Source: Cytophagales bacterium
GTDB taxonomy: Bacteria; Bacteroidota; Bacteroidia; Cytophagales; Spirosomataceae
Assembly: GCA_013298125.1 (NCBI GenBank)
Contig: JAAFJP010000001.1
Span: 124,001 to 188,000, forward strand
Length of the DNA stretch: 64,000 nt
Direction of reading: 5' to 3'
The position numbers were made by a program, and so were the translations under genes. Below the pieces are notes generated by a model, which saw only the letters and a program-made list of their open reading frames with translations, made no database searches and was not told where the DNA came from. Positions within the stretch are counted from its first letter, which is position 1. Each line of letters opens with the position of its first letter. Shown here one piece after another: positions 38,316-48,550 of this stretch.

Positions 38316-39494
38316 TTATTCATACCACATTGTATGATATTTTTGGATATCTTCACTTAATACAATATCATGTTTATAATTTTGCTCCCTATTAATTTCA
38401 ATTCCTGATTTAGCTATCATTTGTTTTGCGGTGTAAAGACCCAATGTAGCTTTTCCTGCCCCTCCAACTACTAATCCTTTATATTGGTCAAATGAAAAAT
38501 ACCAAGGTAAATAATTAGGGTTTCCAAATTCATCACATTGCTCGACCTTGAAACAAGAAATCATATCCTCAACTTTACATATTTTTTTAAGGATATCTTG
38601 TACATTTTTATAATCCTTAAAGTGATCAATAAATTCATCTACTTCCCAAGTATTTATTTTTTTGTAATTATCAATATTGTTTAATAAATCTATTTCTTGT
38701 GAACGAACACCACTCCCCAATAAATACGTTGGTTTGCCATTGAATGAGGAAACATTGATAAAATTCACATTTCGTTTTTTATCAGCAAACATTTCAATAG
38801 AACATCCAAATGGGTAAGGTACTTTTATCAAAGTAGATCTATAAGCTTTAATAGGTACACTTATATCATCAAGTCCTTTAATTACCTTTAATGTACCGAC
38901 TCCTGCTGCTACAAATACATGCTCGGCTATATATTTTGTACCATCAACTAATACATGATAACCATTACCATTAGATTCTGTCTTTTGTAGAAGTATATTG
39001 TCAGCATTTCGATATGTATAGCCATTTTGCTGACCTATACTTCTACAAATATTTAAAATTGTGCCTTCCTCAAATGGATGATCAGGTACACGTAAGTAAA
39101 TGAGATCAGGTGCATAGAAATGTGATAATTTCGCTTCCGCTTCTCTATTATTTATTATATATGAATCTAAACCTTGTTTGTTCAAGAAGTCTATTTTTGA
39201 GTTAGCTTCATCTAATGAGCTAACCCCCATAATACCATGTCGGTTATGATTTTGAAGATGAAAGAGTTCTTCAAATAAAGGACCTTGCTGAGCTAAAAGT
39301 TTAGCAACTGTTTTTTGTTCTTCGATGCTTGTGTCATATAAAGACCCATGTTGAAGCCAAGTTTGATTATTTACGGACGCTTTATGATATTTAGTGGTAA
39401 AAATTGTAACATTTTTGATTCCTAATTGTGCTAATAAGTACACAAGTAGTGACCCTACGATTCCGTCTCCAATAATAATATAACGCTTTTCCAT
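38316..39494 (-). CDS. FAD-dependent oxidoreductase (DAO-like)
   Basis: N-terminal dinucleotide-binding motif IIGDGIVGSLLVYLLAQLG; HVFVAAGVGTL; VVGGAGKATLGLYTA. Confidence 0.85.
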   Translation of the reverse strand: MEKRYIIIGDGIVGSLLVYLLAQLGIKNVTIFTTKYHKASVNNQTWLQHGSLYDTSIEEQKTVAKLLAQQGPLFEELFHLQNHNRHGIMGVSSLDEANSKIDFLNKQGLDSYIINNREAEAKLSHFYAPDLIYLRVPDHPFEEGTILNICRSIGQQNGYTYRNADNILLQKTESNGNGYHVLVDGTKYIAEHVFVAAGVGTLKVIKGLDDISVPIKAYRSTLIKVPYPFGCSIEMFADKKRNVNFINVSSFNGKPTYLLGSGVRSQEIDLLNNIDNYKKINTWEVDEFIDHFKDYKNVQDILKKICKVEDMISCFKVEQCDEFGNPNYLPWYFSFDQYKGLVVGGAGKATLGLYTAKQMIAKSGIEINREQNYKHDIVLSEDIQKYHTMWYE

Positions 39495-39643
39495 AACCTT
39501 ATCTTGTTTAAATATTGACGATAAGACAAAGGAAATAAAAAAAAATTATTAAGCAAAATTAAATTTACTTAATTTATCACTTAATTTTTATTGGGTTATT
39601 TTTTTTGATAGCAAATATACCAGTTAGCATAAATTTATATTGT

Positions 39644-40483
39644 TTACCCAATCAAAATCCCCTCCCCAATCTCCAAAACCTTATACACAACCCCCTCTCT
39701 ATCAGCTTCTTGGATAAAATTATGTGGGTCTTCGGTATTGAAATCGAAGAGATTATAGTGGTGTGGAATGGTTAGTTTTGCGTTGATTTTTTTGGCTAAT
39801 TGCACTGCCTCTTGGTAGCTCAAATTCCCTGCAACTCGTCTTTCGGGTTTGTTGCCGTTTATGGGTAAAAATGCTACATCCACTTGAAAGGGTTTCAGCG
39901 TTTCCACTATACCATCATACCAGAGTGTATCGCCTGAATGATAGACTTTGTAGCCCCCAAATTCAGCCACGAATCCCATGAATTTTAATTTACCGTTTTC
40001 GTCTCTTTCAATCTTGTTATGTGCCGCTGGTACACCATAAATTTTGAAGCCTTCCACCTCCACAGATTCCCCGTTAGACAGCCCAATCGGAAAGTCGTTG
40101 GCACACTTTACCCGCTCACACACAAAGCCACGATTAGCTTCTGGAATGATAAATTTTATATCGGAATTGACTGACAATAAAGGAATTAGCGTTTCACCGT
40201 CTAAGTGGTCGGTGTGGTTGTGGCTGGATGTTACGATGTCAATCATATCCAATTTTGCAGGGTCGATTGCTAACTCACTCATGCGGGTATGAGGCTTGTC
40301 GGTAGAGGCATATTTTACCGAAAGAGAATCGGATAAATAAGGGTCAAATAACAAGAATTTTCCTTGCCATTTTATCAAAAATCCACTCTGGGCTAACCAC
40401 CAAATTTTAAAGCCATTGCCTGTTTCGGAGGTCTTGATGTCATTTAAAAGTACATCGTTTTTTTGATAAGGTTTAAGTAGCAT
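39644..40483 (-). CDS. MBL-fold metallo-hydrolase
   Basis: TSSHNHTDHLDGETL (HxHxDH), VYHSGDTLWYDGI, TIPHHYNLF. Confidence 0.88.
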   Translation of the reverse strand: MLLKPYQKNDVLLNDIKTSETGNGFKIWWLAQSGFLIKWQGKFLLFDPYLSDSLSVKYASTDKPHTRMSELAIDPAKLDMIDIVTSSHNHTDHLDGETLIPLLSVNSDIKFIIPEANRGFVCERVKCANDFPIGLSNGESVEVEGFKIYGVPAAHNKIERDENGKLKFMGFVAEFGGYKVYHSGDTLWYDGIVETLKPFQVDVAFLPINGNKPERRVAGNLSYQEAVQLAKKINAKLTIPHHYNLFDFNTEDPHNFIQEADREGVVYKVLEIGEGILIG

Positions 40484-40485
40484 TT

Positions 40486-40938
40486 TTATTTATCTGATTT
40501 AAATTCTTCTGTAAAACTGTCATCCCATTTAAATGAATTTATGACCCAGCCTTTATCACTTTTGTAGTAAGTAAAAATTAGCCTAATTGCACTGTAATTA
40601 TATCGAACAATATATGTTTCTCTAACAGCTATATCACTTATTTTTTCTTCATTAACTTTTACATTACCAATAATTCCCCCAAATCTTTCATCCAAAATAT
40701 TCATGTATTTCAATGTTTTGGTTCTTAAATCTTCAAACTCATCGGTTGGAAGAGGCCAATAATCAAGCATTTCGTCAAAAGCAACTGACGATTTTTTTTC
40801 TACAAATAAATTTGCTATTTTTTTAGAAAGAACTCTTACCGATTCAGGGTTTTCGAGATACTTATTTTGGGCATTCGAGATACTTACAGAACATATGAAT
40901 AAAATAGTAGTGAGAAATAAGAATTTGTTAGATTTCAT
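40486..40938 (-). CDS. Secreted hypothetical protein
   Basis: Signal peptide MKSNKFLFLTTILFICSVSISNAQ; no family recognised with confidence. Confidence 0.65.
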   Translation of the reverse strand: MKSNKFLFLTTILFICSVSISNAQNKYLENPESVRVLSKKIANLFVEKKSSVAFDEMLDYWPLPTDEFEDLRTKTLKYMNILDERFGGIIGNVKVNEEKISDIAVRETYIVRYNYSAIRLIFTYYKSDKGWVINSFKWDDSFTEEFKSDK

Positions 40939-40989
40939 GATTCGTTTTTTTATTTGGATAATTATTATTTTTAAAAGGTACATTCAAAA

Positions 40990-41826
40990 TTACTCAAATA
41001 TTATCGTCTTATTTCCATGGATAAAAACTCTATCCTCCAAGACTAATTTTAGTGCTTTTGCCAGTACGATTTTCTCAACGTCACGACCAGCCTGAGCCAT
41101 TTCTTGGGCGTTTTTTGTGTGATTTACACGGGTAATATCTTGAAAAATGATTGGTCCTTCGTCCAAATCGTCCGTCACGAAATGAGCCGTTGCTCCAATG
41201 ATTTTCACACCTCGCTGATAGGCTTGTTTATAAGGATTTGCCCCGATAAAGGCGGGTAAAAAGGAATGATGAATATTGACAATTTTCTTATGAAACTTCT
41301 CGCTGAAAGTAGAAGTCAGGATTCGCATAAACTTTGCAAGTATCAGATAATCAGGTGAATAGCTATTGATTATTTCCTCAATTTGTTTCTCATGTACCTC
41401 ACGAGTGATGTTTTCGGCAGGAAGATAATGAAAAGGAATATTGAATTTTTCGGTCAATTCTCTCAGCGTATCATGGTTTCCGATGACAGCTAAAATATTG
41501 AAAGGCAGGTCTTTAAACTGATTTCTGACCAACAAATCTGAGAGACAATGGTGTTCTTTGGTTACTAAAACCACTACGTCTTTTATCTGTTTGGTAGTGA
41601 GGTCAATATTGGCAGTATCGGGCAAAATTCCCCGCAAACCGTCTTCAATTTTATCAGGGTCACAATCGCCCGAGAAGGCAACCCGCATGAAGAAAAGATT
41701 GTTCTCAACATCCACAAATTCATCGGTTCGCTCGATGTTGAGGTTGTTGAAAAACAATACGCCTGTGATTTTATGAACAAGCCCTTTTTCGTCTGGGCAA
41801 TCGATTCTTAGTATATAATCGGTCAT
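40990..41826 (-). CDS. purU: Formyltetrahydrofolate deformylase
   Basis: ACT domain DYILRIDCPDEKGLVHKITGVLF; formyltransferase domain IGNHDTLRELTEKFNIPFHYLP...VNIHHSFLPAFIGANPYKQAYQRGVKIIGATAHFVTDDLDEGPII. Confidence 0.95.
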   Translation of the reverse strand: MTDYILRIDCPDEKGLVHKITGVLFFNNLNIERTDEFVDVENNLFFMRVAFSGDCDPDKIEDGLRGILPDTANIDLTTKQIKDVVVLVTKEHHCLSDLLVRNQFKDLPFNILAVIGNHDTLRELTEKFNIPFHYLPAENITREVHEKQIEEIINSYSPDYLILAKFMRILTSTFSEKFHKKIVNIHHSFLPAFIGANPYKQAYQRGVKIIGATAHFVTDDLDEGPIIFQDITRVNHTKNAQEMAQAGRDVEKIVLAKALKLVLEDRVFIHGNKTIIFE

Positions 41827-41830
41827 TTTT

Positions 41831-42018
41831 TTGGCACACGGATTTAATGGATTGGACACGGATTTAACAGATTTTCTTTTGGATAAAAAGGTTTTACTAA
41901 GTTACAAAAGAGATTCTTACAGAATGACAGGTGAGGAAGCATTACTTCAAAAAATATCAATTTACCCATTTTAAAATAAAAATAAATCCGTGTCTAATCC
42001 GTCCAATCCGTGTGCCAA
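41831..42018. repeat. Long inverted repeat with 36-bp arms (CACGGATT-type) flanking an intergenic core
   Basis: Left 41831-41866 TTGGCACACGGATTTAATGGATTGGACACGGATTTA; right 41983-42018 is its reverse complement with few mismatches. Confidence 0.85.
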
Positions 42019-42023
42019 TATTT

Positions 42024-43043
42024 TTATCGTAACTGCTTCGCCGCTTCGCACATATTGGCAATTTTTAATTTCGTTGCCCAACGTGCTGTTTGAGACATTC
42101 CGCAGTCGGGAGCAACTGCCAATTTCTCGGCTGGAACGTATTTTAGACACATTTTGATACGTTCTTTTACGTCTTCAACCGTTTCGATGTAGTATGATTT
42201 TACGTCAATCACACCCACAGCCACGTCCATTTTTTCTGCAAAACATTCTAATAAATGGACCTCTTGAAAATTAAGAATTGTCATTTCTGAGTGCAATTCA
42301 TCAACGGTCAAATCTAAGAAATCTGGCAGCATTGGAGCGATAGTTTTCTTACCTACTGAACGACCTTTGAAGTTTCCGAAACAAAGGTGCGTACCGATGC
42401 GAGTTTTGCCTACGATACCTTTTACAGTACGGTTAAAAATATCCACAAAACGCTTGGTATCTTCTTTATACGCATAGCACGACATCGAAGGTTCGTCAAT
42501 ACAAATCTCCTGACAACCCGCCGCCACCAATGCCTCTAATTCACGAGAAACCATGGGCAAAAGTGCCTCTGTAATCTCCCAACGGTCTTTATAAACTTCA
42601 CCTGGCAACATTCTTCCCGACAAGGTATAAGGTCCAGGAATGGATGCTTTCAAAATTTGTTCCGCAGGAGCAAGGCGTTTCAAACGGTTATATTCTTCAA
42701 CCACGCCCAAGCCTTTTGGAGCGGTAAGTGGCTCAATAACTGTGTGTTTACCACGTTGGTCGTGGGCAGGAGGTCCGAACTTACGAGTTTCTTCGTGGTT
42801 GGGTTGCATTCCTTTGATGAAGCCGTAGAACGACAAATTGAAGTCCAGACGAGTTTGCTCGCCATCAGTGATAACGTCCAGACCAGCCGTTACTTGGTCG
42901 TGAATGGCATTGACAACGGCATCTTCAATAATTTCGTTGATGTCGGCTTTGCCGAATTTATCTAAATTTTCTGAGGCAAATTCAAGCCAACTCGGGAAGG
43001 GCCAAGAGCCTACTACGGTGGTTTTTATGGGTACTTGTTGCAT
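42024..43043 (-). CDS. Cobalamin-independent methionine synthase II (MetE C-terminal domain)-like protein (start re-called from 43145 to 43043)
   Basis: TTVVGSWPFPSWL; VTAGLDVITDGEQTRLDF; SIPGPYTL; EICIDEPSMSCY; GTHLCFGN; VAPDCGM. Confidence 0.9.
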   Translation of the reverse strand: MQQVPIKTTVVGSWPFPSWLEFASENLDKFGKADINEIIEDAVVNAIHDQVTAGLDVITDGEQTRLDFNLSFYGFIKGMQPNHEETRKFGPPAHDQRGKHTVIEPLTAPKGLGVVEEYNRLKRLAPAEQILKASIPGPYTLSGRMLPGEVYKDRWEITEALLPMVSRELEALVAAGCQEICIDEPSMSCYAYKEDTKRFVDIFNRTVKGIVGKTRIGTHLCFGNFKGRSVGKKTIAPMLPDFLDLTVDELHSEMTILNFQEVHLLECFAEKMDVAVGVIDVKSYYIETVEDVKERIKMCLKYVPAEKLAVAPDCGMSQTARWATKLKIANMCEAAKQLR

Positions 43044-43083
43044 ATTGATTACGTTAATTAAAACTTGAAAATTGGTCATTGAA

Positions 43084-43225
43084 CATTGTAAATTGAAAAT
43101 TATCTTCATTGTTTTAATTTTCAATTTACAATGCTCAATATTCAATGTTCAAGTGAAAAAAAGTGAAATGTTAAAGTGTTTTAATTCTCAATGTTCAATT
43201 TCCAATGCTCAATGTTCAAGTGGAT
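43084..43225. repeat. Intergenic repeat block: inverted repeat CATTGTAAATTGAAAATTA plus direct copies of CAATGCTCAAT(A/G)TTCAATGTTCAAG-like motif
   Basis: 43084-43102 pairs perfectly with 43115-43133; CAATGCTCAAT motif recurs near 43130 and 43203. Confidence 0.8.
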
Positions 43226-43239
43226 AACATTGAATAGTT

Positions 43240-44049
43240 TTAAATTTTATTTCCTTCCGAAACATAAGAAGCAATCCCATTTTTCGCATACATTTTTGCG
43301 ATGCGGTGGGCGTGTTCGTCGTAAGCTCCTTCAAATAATTCTACGGCTCTTTCCGCTCCTACGATTACACCCGCACTCAATACTTTTGGTGGATGCCCAG
43401 CCTCGGTTAAGAGTTTGGCAACTTCCGCTTTGATGGAATTTACCAACAAAGCACCACCCACGGTTGAACCTGGGGCAACGGGAGTATCTAAGTTCGGTAC
43501 ATACACCATCGCATCACCCACGGGAGCTCCTGTGTCGAGGATTATGTCTGAAAAATCGCCTAATTTTAAGCCGTCTTTGCGTTTTGAAGTGCTGGCATCT
43601 GAGTGTGTTTTTGAGATTAATCCTACGGTTTTGATACCTCTTTGTTGGAAGATTTCAGCCATTTCGATGGGTACAATATTGCAACCTGACGAAGAAATTA
43701 CTAAGGCAGTGTCTTGTTCTGACAAATCAAAATTGCGAAGAATTCTATCGGCAAGTCCAGATACATTTTCCAAAAACATAGCCTGACGTTGTCCATTTGC
43801 CCCTACAACTAAATTATGAAAGGTTAAAGACAGTTCGACAATGGGATTAAATCCTGCAAAAGAACCGTAACGGGGCCACATTTCTTCGACCATAATTCGG
43901 CTATGTCCAGAGCCAAAAACGTGTACCATTCTTCCCGCCAAAATGGAGTCAGCGAAGATGCGAGCCGTTTGTTTTATCTGTGCTTCTTGGGCTGAGACCG
44001 TCTCAATAATGCCCTTACATTTTTCTAAATAATCTTGTATTACGTTCAT
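43240..44049 (-). CDS. SIS domain-containing sugar isomerase-like protein (UPF0309-like)
   Basis: VHVFGSGHSRIMVEEMWPRYGSFAGFNPIVE; LVISSSGCNIVPIEMAEIFQQRGIKTVGLIS. Confidence 0.88.
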   Translation of the reverse strand: MNVIQDYLEKCKGIIETVSAQEAQIKQTARIFADSILAGRMVHVFGSGHSRIMVEEMWPRYGSFAGFNPIVELSLTFHNLVVGANGQRQAMFLENVSGLADRILRNFDLSEQDTALVISSSGCNIVPIEMAEIFQQRGIKTVGLISKTHSDASTSKRKDGLKLGDFSDIILDTGAPVGDAMVYVPNLDTPVAPGSTVGGALLVNSIKAEVAKLLTEAGHPPKVLSAGVIVGAERAVELFEGAYDEHAHRIAKMYAKNGIASYVSEGNKI

Positions 44050-44136
44050 TGTGGGTAATTATGAATTATCAATTATCAAACAAAAAATTGACTATAAGTT
44101 ATTGATAATCAATTGTTTAAATAATTTTGCAAGTTG

Positions 44137-44541
44137 CTATTTTTTGATTTCCTGACACAATTCTATCAAAACAGAATTCGTCCCTTTGGGATGCAGGAAA
44201 CACACTAATTTATTATCAGCCCCTTTCTTCGGGACTTCATTTAAAAGCGTAAATCCTTCGTTTTTCAGTCTCTCCATTTCTGCCAAAATATCAGCCACTT
44301 CAAAAGCAATATGATGGATTCCTTCGCCTTTTTTCTCAATAAATTTTGCAATCGGACTTTCTGGATTAGTTGCTTCTAACAACTCAATCTTGGTTTGACC
44401 AGTCTGAAAAAAAGAAGTCATAACGCCTTCTGATTCCACCCCTTCCTGTTTGTATGGAGCTGTACCCAAGAGTTTTGTGAATAAGTCATTCGAGAATTTT
44501 AAATCTTTAACGGCAATGCCTATATGTTCAACGTTTTGCAT
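44137..44541 (-). CDS. mce: Methylmalonyl-CoA epimerase
   Basis: VEHIGIAVKDL; KIELLEATNPESPIAKFIEKKGEGIHHIAFEV; FLHPKGTNSVLIELCQ. Confidence 0.93.
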   Translation of the reverse strand: MQNVEHIGIAVKDLKFSNDLFTKLLGTAPYKQEGVESEGVMTSFFQTGQTKIELLEATNPESPIAKFIEKKGEGIHHIAFEVADILAEMERLKNEGFTLLNEVPKKGADNKLVCFLHPKGTNSVLIELCQEIKK

Positions 44542-44550
44542 GATTTTGTT

Positions 44551-45234
44551 TTACTGTTTAATACCATACTGCCCGAAAATTCCACTGTCAAAAGGAGTCC
44601 AAAGAGCGGCTTTTTGTCCACAACTTTTTAGACCGTTGTTCGCCCATGTATTGCAGGTGTGAAGCATACTGTAACTTCCCCCTGCCTCATAGAAAGCATC
44701 ATTCTTTCCGTAATTGGCGTTGGTTTTGATGTTGATAATATGCCCGTCAGGACTTCTGAGAAGGCTATTTTGAACATATTTTATCAATCTTCCGTATTGT
44801 TCTTTACTGATTTTTAATTCTACGCAATCATTGCCCACTTTCATAGTTTTATAAAATGTTGCATGAATGGCAGAGGTACTCAGACCCGTTGCGGCTTTGA
44901 AGGCAACGCTGAAAGTTAAGTCTGCCCAAGTGGGTGTGTTGAGGTAAAAGCCTTTGTCACCCCAACCTACGGCGAGGTATTCAGCAAGGGTATCTTTACC
45001 GATGGTATTCTCAAATTTAACTTCTTTGCTCCAATCCATTTGCTCGTTTCGGAGGGGCATCACCAAGTCGGTATGTACTCCGTTGGTGAGGATGTACATC
45101 GTTACTTCTTCGGGAGAATTGGGTTCTTTATCGACACTTATTTTCCCCAAACCATAGGCAGAAAGCAAGTATAAGCCAATAAATACAATAAATCCGAGGC
45201 TTGAATAGAGGAAATATTTTAGAAATTTTTTCAT
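44551..45234 (-). CDS. DUF2459/TIGR02117 family protein (start re-called from 45270 to 45234)
   Basis: YILTNGVHTDLVMPL; YLAVGWGDKGFYLNTPTWADLTFSVAFKAATGLSTSAIHATF. Confidence 0.88.
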   Translation of the reverse strand: MKKFLKYFLYSSLGFIVFIGLYLLSAYGLGKISVDKEPNSPEEVTMYILTNGVHTDLVMPLRNEQMDWSKEVKFENTIGKDTLAEYLAVGWGDKGFYLNTPTWADLTFSVAFKAATGLSTSAIHATFYKTMKVGNDCVELKISKEQYGRLIKYVQNSLLRSPDGHIINIKTNANYGKNDAFYEAGGSYSMLHTCNTWANNGLKSCGQKAALWTPFDSGIFGQYGIKQ

Positions 45235-45243
45235 GGGAATCAG

Positions 45244-45306
45244 AGTATAACAGGTTTCCAACCTGTTCATAGTGTAATATTCAACAAGTTGGAAACCTGT
45301 TATACT
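45244..45306. repeat. Inverted repeat AGTATAACAGGTTTCCAAC (REP-like)
   Basis: 45244-45262 and 45288-45306 are perfect 19-bp reverse complements. Confidence 0.9.
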
Positions 45307-45311
45307 TTATT

Positions 45312-45710
45312 TTAATCCTTCTTCTCCGCCCCCAAGACATCACGAGTATTTTTCTGAACGGTGATTGCTCCGAAAAGAGACAACAAAAATGCAAAGGCAT
45401 AAAAACCTTTTTCGCTTGGTAAAAGCGTAGCGTTCCAAAGACCAACTGCCAATAATAAAATGGCTAAAATCGTAGAAACCCAGCAAAGTCCGTAATAAAT
45501 ATCTGTAACAGCAATGCCCTCCAAACGGTCACGGACGCTTTTTTGAACGGAAACTACCGCAAAAAGCCCGTACATGAGGATGGTGAAGTAATAGCCTTTT
45601 TCGTTGAGTAACATCTCCGAACGAAAAAGCCCGATAAGAAAGCCTGCCATGCCTGCCGCCAAGGCAACCCATGAAGCCATAATAAATGCTTGTGATGGTT
45701 TTTGGTACAT
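45312..45710 (-). CDS. YiaA/YiaB-type inner membrane protein
   Basis: Duplicated two-helix unit: FIMASWVALAAGMAGFLIGLFRSEMLLNEKGYYFTILMYGLFAVVSVQKSVRD ... KGFYAFAFLLSLFGAITVQKNTRD. Confidence 0.88.
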   Translation of the reverse strand: MYQKPSQAFIMASWVALAAGMAGFLIGLFRSEMLLNEKGYYFTILMYGLFAVVSVQKSVRDRLEGIAVTDIYYGLCWVSTILAILLLAVGLWNATLLPSEKGFYAFAFLLSLFGAITVQKNTRDVLGAEKKD

Positions 45711-45865
45711 TTTTTATTTGGGGTTATAATTGTAAGATTTCACAAGATACTAAATTATTAATTCCAGTAAAAGCAAAAAAGCCCACAAAGATTGCTTTTG
45801 TGAACTTTTTGTCTCCGTGGTAAAATCAAATTTCTTTGTATTTCTTTATGCCTTTGTGGTAAAAA

Positions 45866-46519
45866 CTACGAATAACTCAACCCAAATTCCTTCAAAACCT
45901 CATCAGGCACACCTTCCCAATTGTTGGGGCGGTTGCCTACGTAGCCCATATCTTGATGTCCCATTTCGGAAGAATAGAAACCTGTTGCAGTCAAATTTCG
46001 CATCAAAGAAAAGAAACTTACGCCTTGCGAGAATTCGGGTTTTACTTTTTTATTTGGGTAAGCAATTTCGTCCACGATTTCAATCTGTTGTTTTGGCGTA
46101 ATGGAAACAAAATCCTTCTCAAAAAGCCTAATTGACGTTGAATCTAACCATCGCAAACCTCCACGCATAGGCGTTTTGAATTCGGGTTTGTCTTTTACGA
46201 TAAACTCAATAAATGCTGGCACACCCGCCTGTGAGGCACTTCCAGAGAATTTATCGGCAGGAATGATAATGTCTGATAGCACGGTGATGGTTTTTAATTC
46301 ATGTTCTGTCAAAAACTTTTCTGCCATCAATCGGGCATCTCTTTCGGCTTCGTCTTTGGTTCTGCCGTAATTGAGTTTTGGGGTATTGGGAGTTGGGGCA
46401 ATGACCTTTTTCTTAGGTTTTGGACCATCCAACATTTCAGCCGCCAAAGCATCGGGACTCATCACCGCCATTCCAAGCGACGAAAGCCCTATATTTTTTA
46501 AAAAATCTCTTTTTTTCAT
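45866..46519 (-). CDS. Gluconate 2-dehydrogenase subunit 3 family protein (start re-called from 46567 to 46519)
   Basis: Tat-like leader MKKRDFLKNIGLSSLGMAV; LTEHELKTITVLSDIIIPADKFSGSASQAGVPAFIEFIV. Confidence 0.9.
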   Translation of the reverse strand: MKKRDFLKNIGLSSLGMAVMSPDALAAEMLDGPKPKKKVIAPTPNTPKLNYGRTKDEAERDARLMAEKFLTEHELKTITVLSDIIIPADKFSGSASQAGVPAFIEFIVKDKPEFKTPMRGGLRWLDSTSIRLFEKDFVSITPKQQIEIVDEIAYPNKKVKPEFSQGVSFFSLMRNLTATGFYSSEMGHQDMGYVGNRPNNWEGVPDEVLKEFGLSYS

Positions 46520-46550
46520 GATGACACTACTTTTTATATGGTCGAAATAT

Positions 46551-46610
46551 GTAGGGGCGAATAGCATTCGCCCACTGTACTACCGCTGGACGAATGCTAT
46601 TCGCCCCTAC
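46551..46610. repeat. 24-bp inverted repeat (GTAGGGGCGAATAGCATTCGYCCA), related to the element at 25092-25156
   Basis: 46551-46574 vs reverse complement of 46587-46610, one mismatch. Confidence 0.9.
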
Positions 46611-46620
46611 CAATACATAT

Positions 46621-48366
46621 TTACAAATTACCCATTTTCTTTTGTTCTATAATATAATTAGAAGTACGAGCTGACAATGCCAAAATAGTCCAAGTTGCAT
46701 TTTTATCCCCTTGTGAAACAAACGGTGCTGCATCTGCCACAAATAGATTCTTGACATCATGGGCTTGGCAATTACTGTTCAATACCGACGTTTTAGGGTC
46801 ATTCCCCATGCGGGCAGTACCAACTTCATGGATGATTTTGCCAGGTTCTGCCAAGCCGTAATTGGTCTTGGCATCTGGTTTTTTACCCAAAGGTTCGCCG
46901 CCCATTTCGTGGATAATTTGCTCGAAAGTATCCTGCATATGTTTAGCTTGTTTGATTTCGTAGTCCGACCAATTATAGTTAAACCGTAGCACAGGAATAC
47001 CGTATTTGTCCACCACATTTGGGTCGATTTCACAGTAATTGTTGTAGTCAGGCACGGGTTCTCCACGACCAGCCATGCCGATATACGCACCGTAAAAACG
47101 TCTATAATCTTCCTTTAAACTTGCTCCATAGCCTCCCGCAGCCTTTTTGATGCCCTCACGAGTAGGATATTTTTCATTAATTCCTTCAATCCCCCAACCA
47201 AAACCGTAGGCTGGCATTCCCATTCCACCACCGTACTCGATGTGATAACCCCGTGGAAAATCCAATTTTTTATTATCCAACCACCAGGGCGTATAGACGT
47301 GCATTCCGCCTACACCATCTTCATTATAACGTTTTCTATCAAAAAGGGCAGGCACAATTGCTGAACGAGAAGCCCCCGTTGAGTCGTTGATATATCGCCC
47401 CACAATTCCACTCGAATTGGCTAAACCATTCGGGAAACGAGTTGATTTTGAGTTCAATAATAAACGAGCCGTTTCACCCGCACTTGCCGCCAAAATCACC
47501 ACTTTTCCTTTGACCGTTTTCTCGGTCATTGTTACGGTGTCCACATAAGACACGCCCGTAGCCAAACCCGTTGTTGGGTCTGTGAGTACCTCACGAGCCA
47601 TTGCGTACGTAATGAGCGTACAATTACCCGTTTTCATGGCAGGAATCATCAAGACCGAAGACGAAGAAAAATCGGCATACGCCTGACAAGCTCTATTGCA
47701 TTGACTACAATAAAAACATTGCCCACGGTCTTTATTGATAGGTTTTGTTAGAATTGAAAGCCGAGAAGGAATCGTTGGAATACCTAATTTTTTATTATTC
47801 TTTTGTAACATTAACTCATGCAAACGCTGCTTTGGCGGGGGTAGAAATATCCCATCAGGCTCATTTCGTAAGCCTTCATTTGAGCCAAAAATACCAATCA
47901 ATTTGTCAATATAGTCATAATAGGGTTTGATGTCGTCATAACCAATGGGCCAATCGTCACCCAAGCCATCAATCGATTTTCGCTTGAAATCATCGGGTCC
48001 AAAACGGAGTGAAATACGTCCCCAGTGATTGGTTCGTCCGCCCAGCATCCTTGAACGAAACCAGTGAAATTCTGTTCCCGAAGTGGTGGTATAGGGTTCA
48101 CCGTCAATTTGCCAACCACCATAGGCAGCATCAAAATCGCCAAAAGCACGAGTAGAACCTGCCCCTCGACGTGGCGATTCCCATGGAGCTTTCATCTGGG
48201 TAATATACTTTGGGTCGGCGGGGTCATAATATTGCCCAGCCTCCAATACACAGACTTTTGCACCCGCTTTGGTGAGTTCATGGGCAGCCATTCCTCCGCC
48301 CGCACCCGAACCAATGATAACCACATCATAGACTGTTGATTGGTCTTTTATCTGAAAATCAAGCAT
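46621..48366 (-). CDS. GMC family oxidoreductase
   Basis: [72 protein letters not shown]. Confidence 0.95.
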   Translation of the reverse strand: MLDFQIKDQSTVYDVVIIGSGAGGGMAAHELTKAGAKVCVLEAGQYYDPADPKYITQMKAPWESPRRGAGSTRAFGDFDAAYGGWQIDGEPYTTTSGTEFHWFRSRMLGGRTNHWGRISLRFGPDDFKRKSIDGLGDDWPIGYDDIKPYYDYIDKLIGIFGSNEGLRNEPDGIFLPPPKQRLHELMLQKNNKKLGIPTIPSRLSILTKPINKDRGQCFYCSQCNRACQAYADFSSSSVLMIPAMKTGNCTLITYAMAREVLTDPTTGLATGVSYVDTVTMTEKTVKGKVVILAASAGETARLLLNSKSTRFPNGLANSSGIVGRYINDSTGASRSAIVPALFDRKRYNEDGVGGMHVYTPWWLDNKKLDFPRGYHIEYGGGMGMPAYGFGWGIEGINEKYPTREGIKKAAGGYGASLKEDYRRFYGAYIGMAGRGEPVPDYNNYCEIDPNVVDKYGIPVLRFNYNWSDYEIKQAKHMQDTFEQIIHEMGGEPLGKKPDAKTNYGLAEPGKIIHEVGTARMGNDPKTSVLNSNCQAHDVKNLFVADAAPFVSQGDKNATWTILALSARTSNYIIEQKKMGNL

Positions 48367-48550
48367 TTATGTTTTCTGTTTTAGGTTAAATCAAGGAAAA
48401 TAATAAAATCAAATTACTTTATTTTATTACTCAAATATATCCTTTTTTACCCTATTTTTATGTAATTATTTTGAGAAAAAACATAAAAAAGGGTTATCTC
48501 GAGGAAACGTCCATTGCGAGATTTCAACTTAATTGGTTTTGGAAAACAAA

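Noticed and set aside
46371-46652. 93-aa plus-strand ORF
   Set aside because: Antisense to the gluconate-dehydrogenase subunit gene, and its tail is produced by the 46551-46610 inverted repeat.
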